A DNA stretch of 64,000 nucleotides from Salvelinus alpinus. Lineage: Eukaryota > Chordata > Actinopteri > Salmoniformes > Salmonidae. The notes beneath the pieces were generated by a model. That model did no database searches. It was given only the letters and a program-made list of their open reading frames with translations, and was not told the origin of the DNA. Location of the stretch: NCBI RefSeq assembly GCF_045679555.1, contig NC_092115.1, forward strand, positions 38,252,728 through 38,316,727, read 5' to 3'. This document shows positions 25,652-39,900 of this stretch, piece after piece. Position numbers and translations under genes: made by a program. Position 1 is the first letter of the stretch. Every line of letters begins with the position of its first letter.

Positions 25652-28600
25652 AACTCCCATGTACTGTTCAGAATGTATTCACACCCCTTAACTTATTCCA
25701 CATTTTGTTGTGTTAAATTCAAAATGGATTACATGAAAATGTATTGAAAATGAAAACACAGAAATATCTCATTTACATAATTATTCACACGCCCGAGTCA
25801 ATACTTTGTAGGAGCACCTATTACAGCTTTAATTCGTCTTGGGTATGTCTGTATCAGCTTTGCACATCTGGGTTTGTTCCTTGCAGATTTTCTCAAGCTT
25901 TGTTATGTTAGATGGGGATCGGAGCTGAATAGCAATCTTCAAGTCTTTCCACAGATTTTCCATGGGATTCAAGTCTGGGCTTTGGCTGGACCACTCAAGG
26001 ACTTTCACATTCTTGTTCATAGCCTTGCTATGGCTGTATACTAGGGGTCATTGTCCATTCATTGTCCCCTGTATCCTTACCCTTCTCCCAGTCCATGCCA
26101 CTGAAAAGCATCCACATAGCATGATGCTGCCACCACCATGCTTCATGGTAGGGATGGTGTTAGACAGGTGATGAGTTGTGCCTGGTTGTATCCAGACGTA
26201 GCACTTTGTATTCAGGCCAAAGTGTTTTATCTCATCAAACCACAGAATCTTTTGCCTTATACTGTGAGTGTTTCACGTGCCTTTTTGCAAACTCCAGGCG
26301 TGCTGTCATGTGACTTTTTCTCAGGAGTGGCTTCCGTCTGGACTCTCTAGCAAAAAGCCCAGATTAGTGAATTGCTGTAGAGACTGCTGTCCTTCTGGCA
26401 GGTTCTCCCATCTCAGCCAAGGAACTCTGTAGTTCTGTCAGAGTTGTCATTGGGTTCTCGGTCACCACCCTGGCCAAGGTCCTTCTTGCCTGGTTGCTCA
26501 GTTTGGTCGGCCGACAAGCTCTAGGCAGAGTCTGGGTAATTCAATATTTTTTCAATTTCCCAATGATAGAGACCACTGTGCTCTTGAAAATTGTCAACAC
26601 TCTAGAAATGGTTTTATACCCTTCCCCAGATATATGCCTCATCACAGTTCTATCTCAGAGATCTACAGACAGTTCCTTGGACTTCATGGTATAGTTTCTG
26701 CTCTGAGAACTGTGGGATCATATATAGACAGGTGTGTTTCTTTCTAAATCATGTCCAAAGAATTGAATTGGCCACAGGTGGACTCTAATCACGTTGTAGT
26801 GACGTCTCAAGGATGATCAAAGGAAATTGGATGCACCTGAGCTCAATTTGGAGTGTCATAGCAAAGGGGTGTGAATACTTATGTAAATGTGATAGTTCTG
26901 TATTTCATTACCAATAAAACATTTTTTTTCTCTAAAAACACATTTCCCCTTTGCCTTTATGGGGTATTGTGTGTAAGAAGAAAATATACACTGCTCAAAA
27001 AAATAAAGGGAACACTTAAACAACACAATGTAACTCCAAGTCAATCACACTTCTGTGAAATCAAACTGTCCACTTAGGAAGCAACACTGATTGACAATAA
27101 ATTTCACATGCTGTTGTGCAAATGGAATAGACAAAAGGTGGAAATTATAGGCAATTAGCAAGACACCCCCAATAAAGGAGTGGTTCTGCAGGTGGTGACC
27201 ACAGACCACTTCTCAGTTCCTATGCTTCCTGGCTGATGTTTTGGTCACTTTTGAATGTTGGCGGTGCTTTCACTCTAGTGGTAGCATGAGACGGAGTCTA
27301 CAACCCACACAAGTGGCTCAGGTAGTGCAGCTCATCCAGGATGGCACATCAATGCGAGCTGTGGCAAGAAGGTTTGCTGTGTCTGTCAGCGTAGTGTCCA
27401 GAGCATGGAGGCGCTACCAAGAGACAGGCCAGTACATCAGGAGACATGGAGGAGGCCGTAGGAGGGCAACAACCCAGCAGCAGGACCGCTACCTCCGCCT
27501 TTGTGCAAGGAGGAGCACTGCCAGAGCCCTGCAAAATGACCTCCAGCAGGCCACAAATGTGCATGTGTCTGCTAAAACGGTCAGAAACAGACTCCATGAG
27601 GGTGGTATGAGGGCCCGACGTCCACAGGTGGGGGTTGTGCTTACAGCCCAACACCGTGCAGGACGTTTGGCATTTGCCAGAGAACACCAAGATTGGCAAA
27701 TTTGCCACTGGCGCCCTGTGCTCTTCACAGATGAAAGCAGGTTCACACGCACATGTGACAGACGTGACAGAGTCTGGAGACGCCGTGGAGAACGTTCTGC
27801 TGCCTGCAACATCCTCCAGCATGACCGGTTTGGCGGTGGATCAGTCATGGTGTGGGGTGGCATTTCTTTGGGGGGCCGCACAGGTAGCCTGAGGTAGCCT
27901 GACTGCCATTGGGTACCGAGATGAGATCCTCAGACCCCTTGTGAGACCATATGCTGGTGCGGTTGGCCCTGTGTTCCTTCTAATGCAAGACAATGCTAGA
28001 CCTCATGTAGCTGGAGTGTGTCAGCAGTTCCTGCAAGAGGAAGGCATTGATGCTATGGACTGGCCCGCCCGTTCCCCAGACCTGAATCCAATTGAGCACA
28101 TCTGGGACATCATGTCTCGCTCCATCCACCAACGCCACGTTGCACCACAGACTGTCCAGGAGTTGGCGGATGCTTTAGTCCAAGTCTGGGAGGAGATCCC
28201 TCAGGAGACCTTCCGCCACCTCATCAGGAGCATGCCCAGGCGTTGTAGGGAGGTCATACAGGCACGTGGAAGCCACACACACTACTGAGCCTCATTTTGA
28301 CTTGTTCTAAGGACATTACATCAAAGTTGGATCAGCCTGTAGTGTGGTTTTCCACTTTAATTTTGAGTGTGACTCCAAATCCAGACCTCCATGGGTTGAT
28401 AACTTTGATTTCCATTGATAATTTTTGTGTGATTTTGTTGTCAGCACATTCAACTATGTAAAGAAAAAAGTATTTAATAAGAATATTTCATTCATTCAGA
28501 TCTAGGATGTGTTATTTTAGTGTTCCCTTTATTTTTTTGAGCAGTGTATATATATTTCATCAATTTTGAATTCAGGCTGTAACAACAAGATGTGGAATAA

Positions 28601-30189
28601 GTCAAAGGGTATGAATACTTTCTGAAGGCACTGTATACAGACACACACCAGTAGGCACAAAAAGTTCTTCCAACTTAATCCAATTCACATTCCCCCATTA
28701 AAGGCTACCTGCTTCACAGACATTCTCACACACTCACACACCCCTCAATCCCCCACCCTCCATGCAATGCACAGCCTGTGCTTGGCCCCTGAAAACACAC
28801 ACACTCCCCTCGTTACTTACATACTCCTTCACACAAACTCACCGGCCTGGTTGGTGGTGAGTGTGACAGACACACTCTGTCCTGCCCCTGCACTGTGGCC
28901 CTGGGAGACCCCGTTGCGGGCGAGGATTGTGAAGGTGTAGCGTGTGTGTGCCTGCAGCTCGCTCACACACACCCTGGTGGCCCTTAGGCCACTCTGCTGG
29001 GGAGAGAACAGGACATCTTGACTGCAGGGCAGGCAGAGCTGGGCCCCAAGAGGACCCTTAAGAGCCGCAAGGCTACCAGCTTCTCCAAGTCGACTCCCAA
29101 TCTGAGTTTGATTCCCGGTTTGACTCTCAGGTCCGTGGCAGAGCAGGCAGTCCACACTGTAGCTGATGTCACTTCTCCCTCCGAGCCTGAGGGGGGCGCT
29201 CCACTCCAGAACCACTGACGTCTCGTTGACCTCGGAGATCAGCTGCTGAGGAGCAGATGGGGGTTCTGGGATACATAGGACAGGGAGGTTGAGTTAGAAA
29301 ATATATTGTGGTTATGGTTACATATACTTTCCTCTGTGGTACAGTTTGTCGTTACGTTTTTGTGTGAGAGAGTGTTGTCTGTTTTCTCAGGCTGACTGGC
29401 TGAACCCAGTGCTGTATATAGGCATAATTAAGTTTATGACAAACAGACCAAAGTCTCAGTCAGATCACAGTTGCTGGGGGAGAGAGAGCGAGAGAATGAA
29501 AGAGAGAGAGCGAGAGGGACAGAAAGTGACATGTAACTGAGCCCGAGGACTATTCATTCGATCGCAACGCCTTATCTCCCGTCCAGGACACGGTGGATTA
29601 GTCAGAAGTCTTTAGATCAGTACAGAGACGACTGAGAGGAAAGAGAGAGAGGACAAAAGAGAGAAGAGGAACAGAGGGGAGAAAGAGTACAGCTGCATAG
29701 ATTGATCGACCCCCTAGGGGGGAAATGTTGTGCGCGTGTGTGTGTCCTTACGTGTGCAGGGCATAGATGCAGGGTCACTCTCAGAACGGTAGTATGCCGG
29801 GTTGCAGTCACAGACAGTAGCCCCCTCCTTCTCTGAGTGACTGTGCGGAGGACACTTAGAACATGCTCTGTCTGTAGACACAGCTCTGTTGAAACCGACC
29901 GTACACGCTATAGAGAGAGGGGGGGGGTTCCATTCATTTTCATTCTAGTACAACCAACACATGCATTGACATGGCAATACCCAGTTTTGACTTATTCAGA
30001 ATGCCCAACCCACATGGCTGTCAACCCATTCATGAAATCCTTCACTTTTTCACAACTCTTCTAGAAGTAATTACGTTATTATCATCTCTATTCTCCCCCT
30101 ATTTCATTTCCGGGGGTGACCAAGTCATCGCAGTGGGAGTGGTTCGGAATGTGGGAGTGACAGAGTTTGTGTTTGAAAATGGGGGATGA

Positions 30190-30225
<36 letters not shown>

Positions 30226-30905
30226 CAGAGTGTTTTATAACACTCATCAGTAGAGGAAGTCTTCCCAAAGGAATGTCCCGTCTCTGTAATAAACGCTGTC
30301 CTAACCATCCCTCTCTTCTGGGAGGCTCTACCTCTCTCACACACACACTTTCTTTCTCACGCTCTCTCTATCTTTCTCTTTGTATTCCTCTCTCCGTTTT
30401 ACTCTCTCTCTCCCGTTCTGTTTTCCTCTCTCAGTATCTCTCTCCGTCTCTCTTTTTCTCTCTCTCCCTCTGGAATGCTTTGAAGATTGTTATTGTTTTT
30501 TTTTTTATAGCTCAATCGATACCAGTTAAACGCTGATTGCATAAGAACATGCACACACACGCGCACTAACACACACAGATAGGAGCCATTCACATCCGCT
30601 AACCCTGCTTTTATGGCTCTATGTCAAACACTTTACAGCTGTGAGGCCTCGATGTCGACATTTTACATTTGAGTCATTTAGCTAGCAGACGCTCTTATCC
30701 AGGGTGACTTACAGTTAGTGAACTCATCTTAGGATGAATGCAGACAACCACATATCACAGTCGTAGTAAATGCATTTTTCCTCAATTAAAGAAGTTATCA
30801 GAAAGTCTGTGCTAGTAACAAAAGGCAGGTTTGTTTTTGACTGAGCCCCCGCTATCAATGAGTGAGTGTAGTTCCGGGTATTATAATACTATCAGTAGAG
30901 ACCTT

Positions 30906-30941
<36 letters not shown>

Positions 30942-33900
30942 TCACGCCATAAAGTCATACACTGTTGAGGGTGGCAGTCTTTGTGAGGGTGTGCGACAGA
31001 GGGGAAAGAGGAGTGGAGAGAAGGAGAGGAGAGCGAGAGAGAGGAGAGCAGCAGTCCATAGTCGCCCTCTCTTATATAGGGATAATAACACCTTTATGAG
31101 CTGTCATTCCAGGTCAACGCTCACTCTCCCTTTGCAGCACAAACACAAATCATGACACACACACACATGCCTTTTCCCCTCAGAGAGAGGAATGATGAAA
31201 AATAGAGATTATCAGAGACTGTGGGGAACGAGAAGAGAGAGGGACAGAAACATAGAAGATAGGGAATGAGCGAGAAAAAGAAAGAAGAGAGAAACAGTGA
31301 CGTGAAAAGACGAAGGAGTGTTTATGGGTTGGTGGCCACACTCTCTCCCTTTCTTATTCTCTCCCTCTCACCTTCCCTCTGTTCATTGTGGAAAAAAGGG
31401 AGAACGGCAGGGTGGGATGGAGACAAAGCCAGCTCACAGCCTTGAGTCCTGCCCTCCTGCTACAATTCAATAGCTCATGGTGTGCCAAAAAATGTGTGCC
31501 AGTATGGCTGTATGTGTGCCGGTGTGCTTGTGCATGTGTGGGAGAGAGACCGAGTGTGTGTGTGTGTGTGTTCATGTCAACGGCAGGTCAGGTATCGCGT
31601 GTCTCTTTGATGGACAGCCCCGGGGTCGTCCATCAGACTCAGAGAGACAGGAGTCCCGCCCTGCAGAACGCACACAGTAGGAGTGTGTGTGTGTGTGTGA
31701 GGGAGGGGGGTGGCAGTTGACAGAGGAGGAAGGACAGTAGGACACACACACACGCACTGTAAACAGTCAGATTCTTGGCTCTTGTCTCCAATCTCCTGAT
31801 GAGAGCGGCTGAAGCTGCTATTCAAACCCAGCAGGTAAGGGGTAGACAACTCACATTACTCTCTAAACTCTCTCTGTGTGTGAGAGAGATCCATCTCCAC
31901 TCCTATAGTTTCTCCTTCCCCTTTGCTCTTCATTTTACAGAAAATGCTGAGTTGGGTAGAGTGAGTAAATGAGTGTAGGCTACTTCCTTTGTACTACAAA
32001 CTCCATAAACTGTGTGAGAGCGAGAGAGCGAGAAGGACATCTTTGACTATGTACAGACTCAGTGAGCATAGCCTTGCTACTGAGAAAGGCTGCAGACAGC
32101 AGACCTGGCTCTCAAGAGAAGACAGGCTATGTGCACACTGCCCACAAAATGAGGTGGAAACTGAGCTGCACTTCCTAACCTCCTGCCAAACGTATGACCA
32201 TATTAGAGACATATATTTCCCTCAGATTACACAGACCCAAAGAATTCGAAAAACCAATCCAATTTTGATAAACTCCCATATCTATTGGGTGAAATACCAC
32301 AGTGTGCAATCACAACAGCAAGATTTGTGACCTGTTGCCATAAGAAAAGGGCAACCAGTAAAAAATATATTTAAAATATAAAAGTTTATTTATTTTTGTA
32401 CTTTAACTATTTGCACACCATTACAACAGTGTATATAGACATCATATGACATTTGAAATGTCGTTATTCTTTTGAAACTTTTGTGATTGTAATGTTTACT
32501 GTTAATTGTTTATTTCACTTGCTTTGGCAATGTAAACATATGTTTCCCATGCCAATACAGCCCCTTAAATTGAGAGAGAGCGAGAGAGAGCGAGAGAGAA
32601 GGGGGTAATTGTTGCAGGGGGCTTTTGACATGCTAATACTCTCACTGTCAGTTCCACCCGCCCCTCCCCCAGCCTGGGCACACACACTAAACACTGTGTG
32701 AATGTGAAACTAAGTCCACCTAGACTAGTGTGTAACTAGCAGGTCTGGGTGACTGATGGAGGAAGAGGAGCGAAAGAACTCTGTAATTATCCTCAAAGAC
32801 GACGAGTGTCAACACCTTTCCAATGACAAATGCATTCCACATACAAACGCACAGGGCTGTGCTTGCATATCTGAGCGTGCGGTGGTGAGGTAGGAGCTAA
32901 TCCTGGTTTACCCTAAGGGAAAGGCAGGCTGACAGTCAGACACCTCACTCACTCAGAGGAGCCATACATAACATCTAACCAGGCTCTCATACAGATGTCC
33001 TGTTGTGTTTAACTGCACCACACACTGTGTGTCACTGCAGAGGTGACACATCCCCATCGAGGATAATCATAGTTCTTCTGGTTAGGAACTCTGATTTTGT
33101 TCACAAGCCACAAGAGGAAGTACCGGATACACAAGAGGGATTATGTAATCAACCTAGATTGCAAAGTAGCTATATTAAGTAGCTATATTCTACTATAATT
33201 TTGAAGAGCCCCTTGATCACAGAGGAGTGAATGGGACAGCCTTGGGATCAGTAATCTACAATGGTTAACTCTGAAAAACTCATCTCGTTTTCCCCAGGTC
33301 TACCGGGCACCCATAACTCCCTCTGATGTCCATCCCTCCCTCTCATTTATCACTCCATCCATCCATCCATCCATCACTCCGTCCCTCCCTCTATCCATCA
33401 CCTAGACAGCTGACACACTGAAGCGGTCAGAGGCACTTCCGACTCACAGAGAGCGAGAGCGACAGGACAGGGTCATAGAGAAACTCAGGCACACACACAC
33501 TGTATGTAATGAGATAGATTTGCATTTGATCTGGATTTGCATTTGCGCAAAAAAATGAATATGTAAATGACCAAGATGATAGCAATAAAAGGGCACCTTT
33601 ACTGTGAATGTTTCTCTTTCACCCTCTCCTCTTGTTCTCCCACTCCCTACACCTATCTCTTCTCTCTATCGGTCTCCCTCGTCTCTCTCACTCGCTCTCC
33701 TCTCTTCTCTTTCAGTAGACAGGTGATGATCGATCATGTATTCAGTATTCCCCCACAGTGAGAAGCAGACAGGATATGAATATTCAGACTGTCAATACCT
33801 TTGTTTTACAGACACAGAAGCAACACACAGCACAGCACTGTGATCACACACACACACACACACATTTCCAAAATAAGTCATGTTTTTTTCACAGGAACTT

Positions 33901-36900
33901 CCATGTGTGTGTTTTTTTAAATGGGGTTTAAGGTAAATATGTAAATATGTGGCTTGAACACAACCAGTCATGTTTTCAACTAATTGTCAAAAGAATCACT
34001 TCAAAACGAAGGTTACCTTCGCACGTTCATCCAAAATAATTCCAGCATCCAAACAGTGGCTGAAGCTATGGCATTTTCTTGTGAATGATGTCCAGCATAA
34101 GGCAAGAAACAATGCCTTTTTTTGGCAACTTTTTCTAATCATAGTCGCACACCTCATGTAGCCTAGCCCACAGGCCTTTATGTTTTGATATGGCTTTTTC
34201 ACTATAAAAATGCAATATTTGGAATATTTGTGACCGACCGCCTTGATTCTGTCTTATGTAGCAAAATTTGAAATTGTGTTTTTTTTATTTTTACATGGGA
34301 TAAAAGCAAAGACACAGAGCTACAAAATGGTACATCATACACCGCATTTGACGAACAATGGGAAAGTAATTCTGCTTTGAAAGTTGATAAAGTTGTAACC
34401 TCATTTTTGAGAAAATGGCCTTTGAATGTTTTGGTACCTACTGCAGAGCTCTTCTTTGTCTACACCCATTCAGCATTGTTCACACCCTCTTAAGCTTTAG
34501 CCCCACCCATCTCTTTAAGGGTTGATCCGAGCATTCTGTCCTAACAGCAGTCAAGCACCCAAGCTAACTGGCTAACATTGGCTAGCTACTTCCAGACACA
34601 AATGAGAGAACAGCTCACTGACCATTTTACTCATCCTAGCAGAGCTGGTTAGGCTGTTTTTATGTTATCCAGAGCGTTGGTGACTGCAACTGTGCTGCTG
34701 GCAACAATTTACACTTTTTTGCCAATGTTTACTGACACCGGCCATATTCAACAGGTGTTGAGTGTTCGTAAATTCGTCAGTTATTCTGCACTCTGGCACA
34801 GTCAGATGAGAGTGTTCTGAAATCGGAGAAGATAGCCAGAGCGAATTTACCAGCTACGTCTATCAACAGTTGTCGCAGTGACAATCTATTGAAATGGTTA
34901 CTTGCATAGTGGAGTATTTTGTTAACCTCTCTAGGGTACGTGAGACGGTAGCGTCCCACCTCTTCAACAGCCAGTGAAACTGCAGGGCGCCAAATTCAAA
35001 TACAGAAATACTCATAAAAATTCAGAAAACAAAACATTTTACATAGGTTTAAAGATTAACTTCTTGTGACTCCAACCACGGTGTTAGATTTTAAAAAATG
35101 CTTTATGGCGAAAGCATACCTTACGATTATTTGAGAACATAGCCCAGCAGACAAATCATTACAAACAGTAACCAGCCGAGTAGAAGAGTTACACAAGTCA
35201 GAAATAGAGATAAAATGAATCCCTTACCTTTGATGATCTTCATATGGTTGCACTCAGAAGACATTCATTTACTCAATAAATGTTCCTTTTGTTCGATAAA
35301 GTCTCTTTATATCCAAAAACCTCCATTTTGTTTGCGCGTTTTCTTCAGTAATCCACAGGCTCAAACGCAGTCACAACAGGCAGACAAAATCCAAATTGTA
35401 TCCGTAAAGTTCATAGAAACATGTCAAACGATGTTTATATTCAATCCTCAGGTTGTTTTTAGCCTAAATAATCGATAATATTTCAACCGGACAATAACGT
35501 CGTCAATATAAAAGGTAAACATGAAAGCGCGCATGAAAAAGCTCTGTGACACGGCAGGGTCCACTCATTCAGACTGCTCTTACCCCCTCCTTTTTAAGAA
35601 TACATGCCTGAAACAATTTCTAAAGACTGTTGACATCTAGTGGAAGGCATAGGAACTGCAATTTGAGTCCTAAGTCAATGGATACTGTAATGGCATTGAA
35701 TAGAAACCTACAAAACAAAAAAAAATCCTACTTCCTGAATGGATTTTTCTCAGGTTTTCACCTGCCAAATCAGTTCTGTTATACTCACAGACACTATTTT
35801 AACAGTTTGAAACGTTAGAGTGTTTTCTATCCAAATCTACCAGTTATATGCATATCATATCTTCTGGGCCCGAGAAGCAGGCAGTTTAATTTGGGCATGC
35901 TTTTCATCCAAAATTCCGAATGCTGCCCCCTACCCTAGAGAAGTTAAGCCATGTAACTAGCTAGGTAAACAATAAACCATAATCCCAACTCATGACGTTA
36001 CTACCCTGCATGAATCTGCAGGTAGCTAAACAACCAGGTTCAATGTTGGCTAGCTAACATTAGGCTATAACTAACAAAGCAAATGGCTCAGATATGAATA
36101 ATAAGATCATACATGTAACGTCAGCTAGCGAGCCAGCCAGCTAACGTTAGCTAGCTAACAGTACACTTGAACTTGAAATGAAAATGACTGTCAAAATTAG
36201 AAAAGTGTAATATCTGAAAATGTAGCTAGCGAGACTATCATACCCATATACATCATGGATGGGCGCTTCTCCCTATCACGGATGCCATGGCTGCCCTTAG
36301 TATGAAGATGTAATCCGGAGTGTTTACATAGCTATCATACTCTATTTCCACTGATTTCAAAACTCGGTCCTCCAGAAAGTGGAGAGCAACACCTACGCAG
36401 TTTTAATACACAATACTTTTTTATTTTTTTTTTATTTTTTTTTTATGCTGCGTTAGACAGGATTACCTACACATACTGACCAGCTCCGATAGACAGCAGC
36501 GTGCTATATGGCAGACCAATCCGAACTCATCTCTCGGCATGTCCAGCCCACTCATTATCTCAGCCAATCATGGCTAGCGGGAAGGTTGCTCGCTTTTCTG
36601 TTGCTAAACCAACTAGGCTCGTAATTTAAATATTTTAATCGGATTTACAGATGGCATACAAGTCTTTTATTATGGAACATGAAAGTTCACATGTTCCAGA
36701 AGGCATTACTGTCAAAAATACGCATTTTGATTAAAAAATAAGTTAGGTTCAAATGGCTCTCCTGTGAAGTAGTGACCCGTGACGTATGCCTAGTTTCCTG
36801 AAACGAGACATTTATGTCTTGCACAGAATAGAATAGGTTAACTTTTGTACTATGAAAGATAGTAAATTGACATAGGCTAGTTATTTTGCCATTTGTTAGG

Positions 36901-39900
36901 CCTACTCATCATATTGGCTGACGAAAAGTAAATGGGAGAGTTCTTCCAATATCTTCAATATGTACCTCGGACATGGTTAAGGGCACGCACAGTTGTGTCC
37001 CCGATGTGTCTGTCTTCACTTGTAGCCTGTGAGAAAAACCTGATCACTTGAGGGAGAGCCATGTGAGTGAGAGGTGCTTCGGAACATGCAGCACTCAGGG
37101 AGAAGGGCACAATGGCCACTGGCCGCAAAAGGTATGGATTTTTTTATGGTGCATTACGGCCAAACAAAGGGGATGCCACCGGGAAATTCGAGCCGTTATC
37201 AAGTGCTTGTCAAATTGTGAATGAGAGACTGATGTAGTGTGTACAGCCTGCACAAAAAACAAAGAGGAGCTAACGCCTTTCAAGCGACTTTTTTCAAATC
37301 ATCAATAGACTCACATCATGCAGCCTTACAATGTATTAAACATCAAAACATATAGCCCAACGTTTGTAGAACAACTAAAGTTACATTTATTTGTTAACTG
37401 CTCAACACATGCTCAACTGCATGTGCGCACTCCGTCAAATCGTTTGGAGAAAATATCCTTTCTATTTAATTCAGCTTAGTTCAAGTGTATTCTTCATACT
37501 ATAATATAAAATAATGCCACGGAATTCTAAGCTAATCTTGTCTGCTAAATGAACTAGTGTAGCCCACAGCCATTTGGCATAGCCAGATCAGGACGTAACA
37601 TAAGGACAGCTCAACTTCTGCTCTTCTAAAATAGACTACATTTTCTTCATATCATGTTTCTTTACACCTGTCTAAAAAATATATTGAATTTATTGTGAAG
37701 GTGTAGGCTATATTACATGAGTTATTTGCTTGACAATCACCGGTTTATACGTGTGCATGTTTTTCTCATCTGGCGAAAACAAAAGCTGATTCAAAGGGGG
37801 TGTGTCAGATTTCAAAACTCTTCCGCGGTAGGATACACATGAGTATCCTTGATGAAAGGTGGCTATTGAGGAGGGGAGGACGCTTCTGTTCACCTACTAA
37901 CGAATTGACATCTCCCCAACCACTCAACGGTTTCCGTGTCAAGAGAGAGAACGGAGGAGAGAGGGTGGAAGACAGACTTTTGCTCAAATGAGAAAATGCT
38001 TATGTCACCTGAGCGAGCAAAACAGTGCCCCTCTGTCTTACTATATGTAGCTCATGTATCTGATGCCGTCTGACCAAAAAGAGTATGACATGTCATGCAC
38101 ATGGGCAACACATACTGAGGCAGATGGGTGCTGTTTCGCTCGGATGCTTTATCTGGGATTGTTGCGTCTTTATGTCGACGTGCGTCTCAGTCAAATAAAT
38201 GATCAATATTTAAATATTTGATTTCGATGGGCAAGGAGGTACAGTAGGGCGGGCCAGGCCCCATTAGGCCCACCCATAACGCTGGCCCTGTCTCTCTCTC
38301 TGGCCATCTCTCTCTCTACACACACACACACACACACCAAATCCTCTGTTAGTTGAGTTATTGAAGGTGCACCGGAGTGAAAGTCTCTCTGACGTCGATC
38401 ACACTTGGACAACCGCCACCATGCATCTTATAAAATCTAATTTCAGGTCTCTCTCTATCACTCTCTTACTCACTTTATTTCACCCCATTCAGTGTCTTCG
38501 GAAAGAATTCAGACCCCTTGACTTGTTCCACATTTTGTTATGTTACAGCCTTATTCTAAAATGGATGAAATATGTTTTTCTCAGCAATCTACACACAATA
38601 CTCCATAATGACAAAGCAAAAACAGGTTTTTAGAAAAAACAGACATACCTCATTTACACAAGTATTCAGACCCTTTGCTATGAGACTCGAAATTGAGCTC
38701 AGGTGCATCCATTCCAAGACTCAGACCATGAGAAACAATAATCTCTGGTCTGATGAAACCAAGATTGAACTCTTTGGTCTGATTGGCAAGCGTCACCTCT
38801 GGCACCTGGCACCATCCCTACGGTGAAGCATGGTGGTGGCAGCATCATGCTGTGGGAATGTTTTTCAGCGGCAGGGACTGGGAGACTAGTCAGGATCGAG
38901 GGAAAGATGAACGGAGCAAAGTACAGAGAGATCCTTGATGAAAACCTGCTCCAGAGCACTCAGGACCTTAGACTGGGGTGAAGGTTCACCTTCCAACAGG
39001 ACAACGACCATAAGCATACAGCCAAGACAATGCAGGAGTGGCTTCGGGACAAGTTTCTGAATGTCCTTGAGCGGCCCAGCCAGAGCCCGGACTTGAACCC
39101 AATCGAACATCTCTGGAGACACCTGAAAATAACAACGCTCCCCATCCAACCTGACAGAGGAATGGGAAAAACTCCCCAAATACAGGTGTGCCAAAATTGT
39201 AGCATCATACCCCAAAAGACTTGAGGCTGTAATCACTGCCAAAGGTGCTTCAACAAAATACTGAGTAAAGGGTCTGAATACTTATGCAAATGTGATATTT
39301 TTTATATTTTTGTTGCAAGAATTTCTAAAAAACTGTTTTTGCTTTGTCATGATAGGGTATTGTGTGTAGATTTATGAGGGGGAAAAACGATTAAATACAT
39401 TTTAGAACAAGGCTGTAATGTAACAAAATGTGGAAAAGGTCAAGGGGTCTGAATACTTTCCGAAGGCACTGTATATCTCACACAAACACATATACACACT
39501 GCAGAAAATAGAAACACTCACACACAGATAACGCCCACATAGATACACAGTAATAGCAGCAGATGAGCAACCACAGCTGAACAAAGTCCCTCTAAAAAGG
39601 CGCCGTCAAAACTCTTAACAAAACGCAGAGGTCCTTTTTCATTCCGGAGTCTGACTGTCCCATTCACATTTAAACCACCTCTGTTGTCTCTCCTCTCCTT
39701 CTCTGTCCCTCCCTCGCTTCCTCTCCTCCCAGCCCGAATCACAGCTGTCAGAGTTTTGACGTCTTTATCAACCTCGGTCATGACCCTGCCCTTCACAACT
39801 TAACAGAGTGTATTTGTGTGTGTGTGTGTGTGTGTGTGTCTGTCAAAGTTTTTGACGGCTTCATCAAGCCTGGTCATGACCCTGCTCTTAAAGGTGTGTG

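Larger units (their letters stand above)
25664..28633 (-). mobile_element. Tc1/mariner element, degenerate, split by another Tc1
   Basis: Left end CTGTTCAGAATGTATTCACA after TA; right end ACTTTCTGAAGGCACTG before TA. The minus strand at 26020-25829 encodes [14 protein letters not shown], holding the last acidic residue of a DD34E transposase. The younger element at 26989-28546 interrupts its right part. Confidence 0.85.

Noticed and set aside
27286-28288. Transposase as a working or domesticated gene
   Set aside because: The frame is broken near 27890 and the terminal repeats are intact, so it is an ordinary transposon copy.
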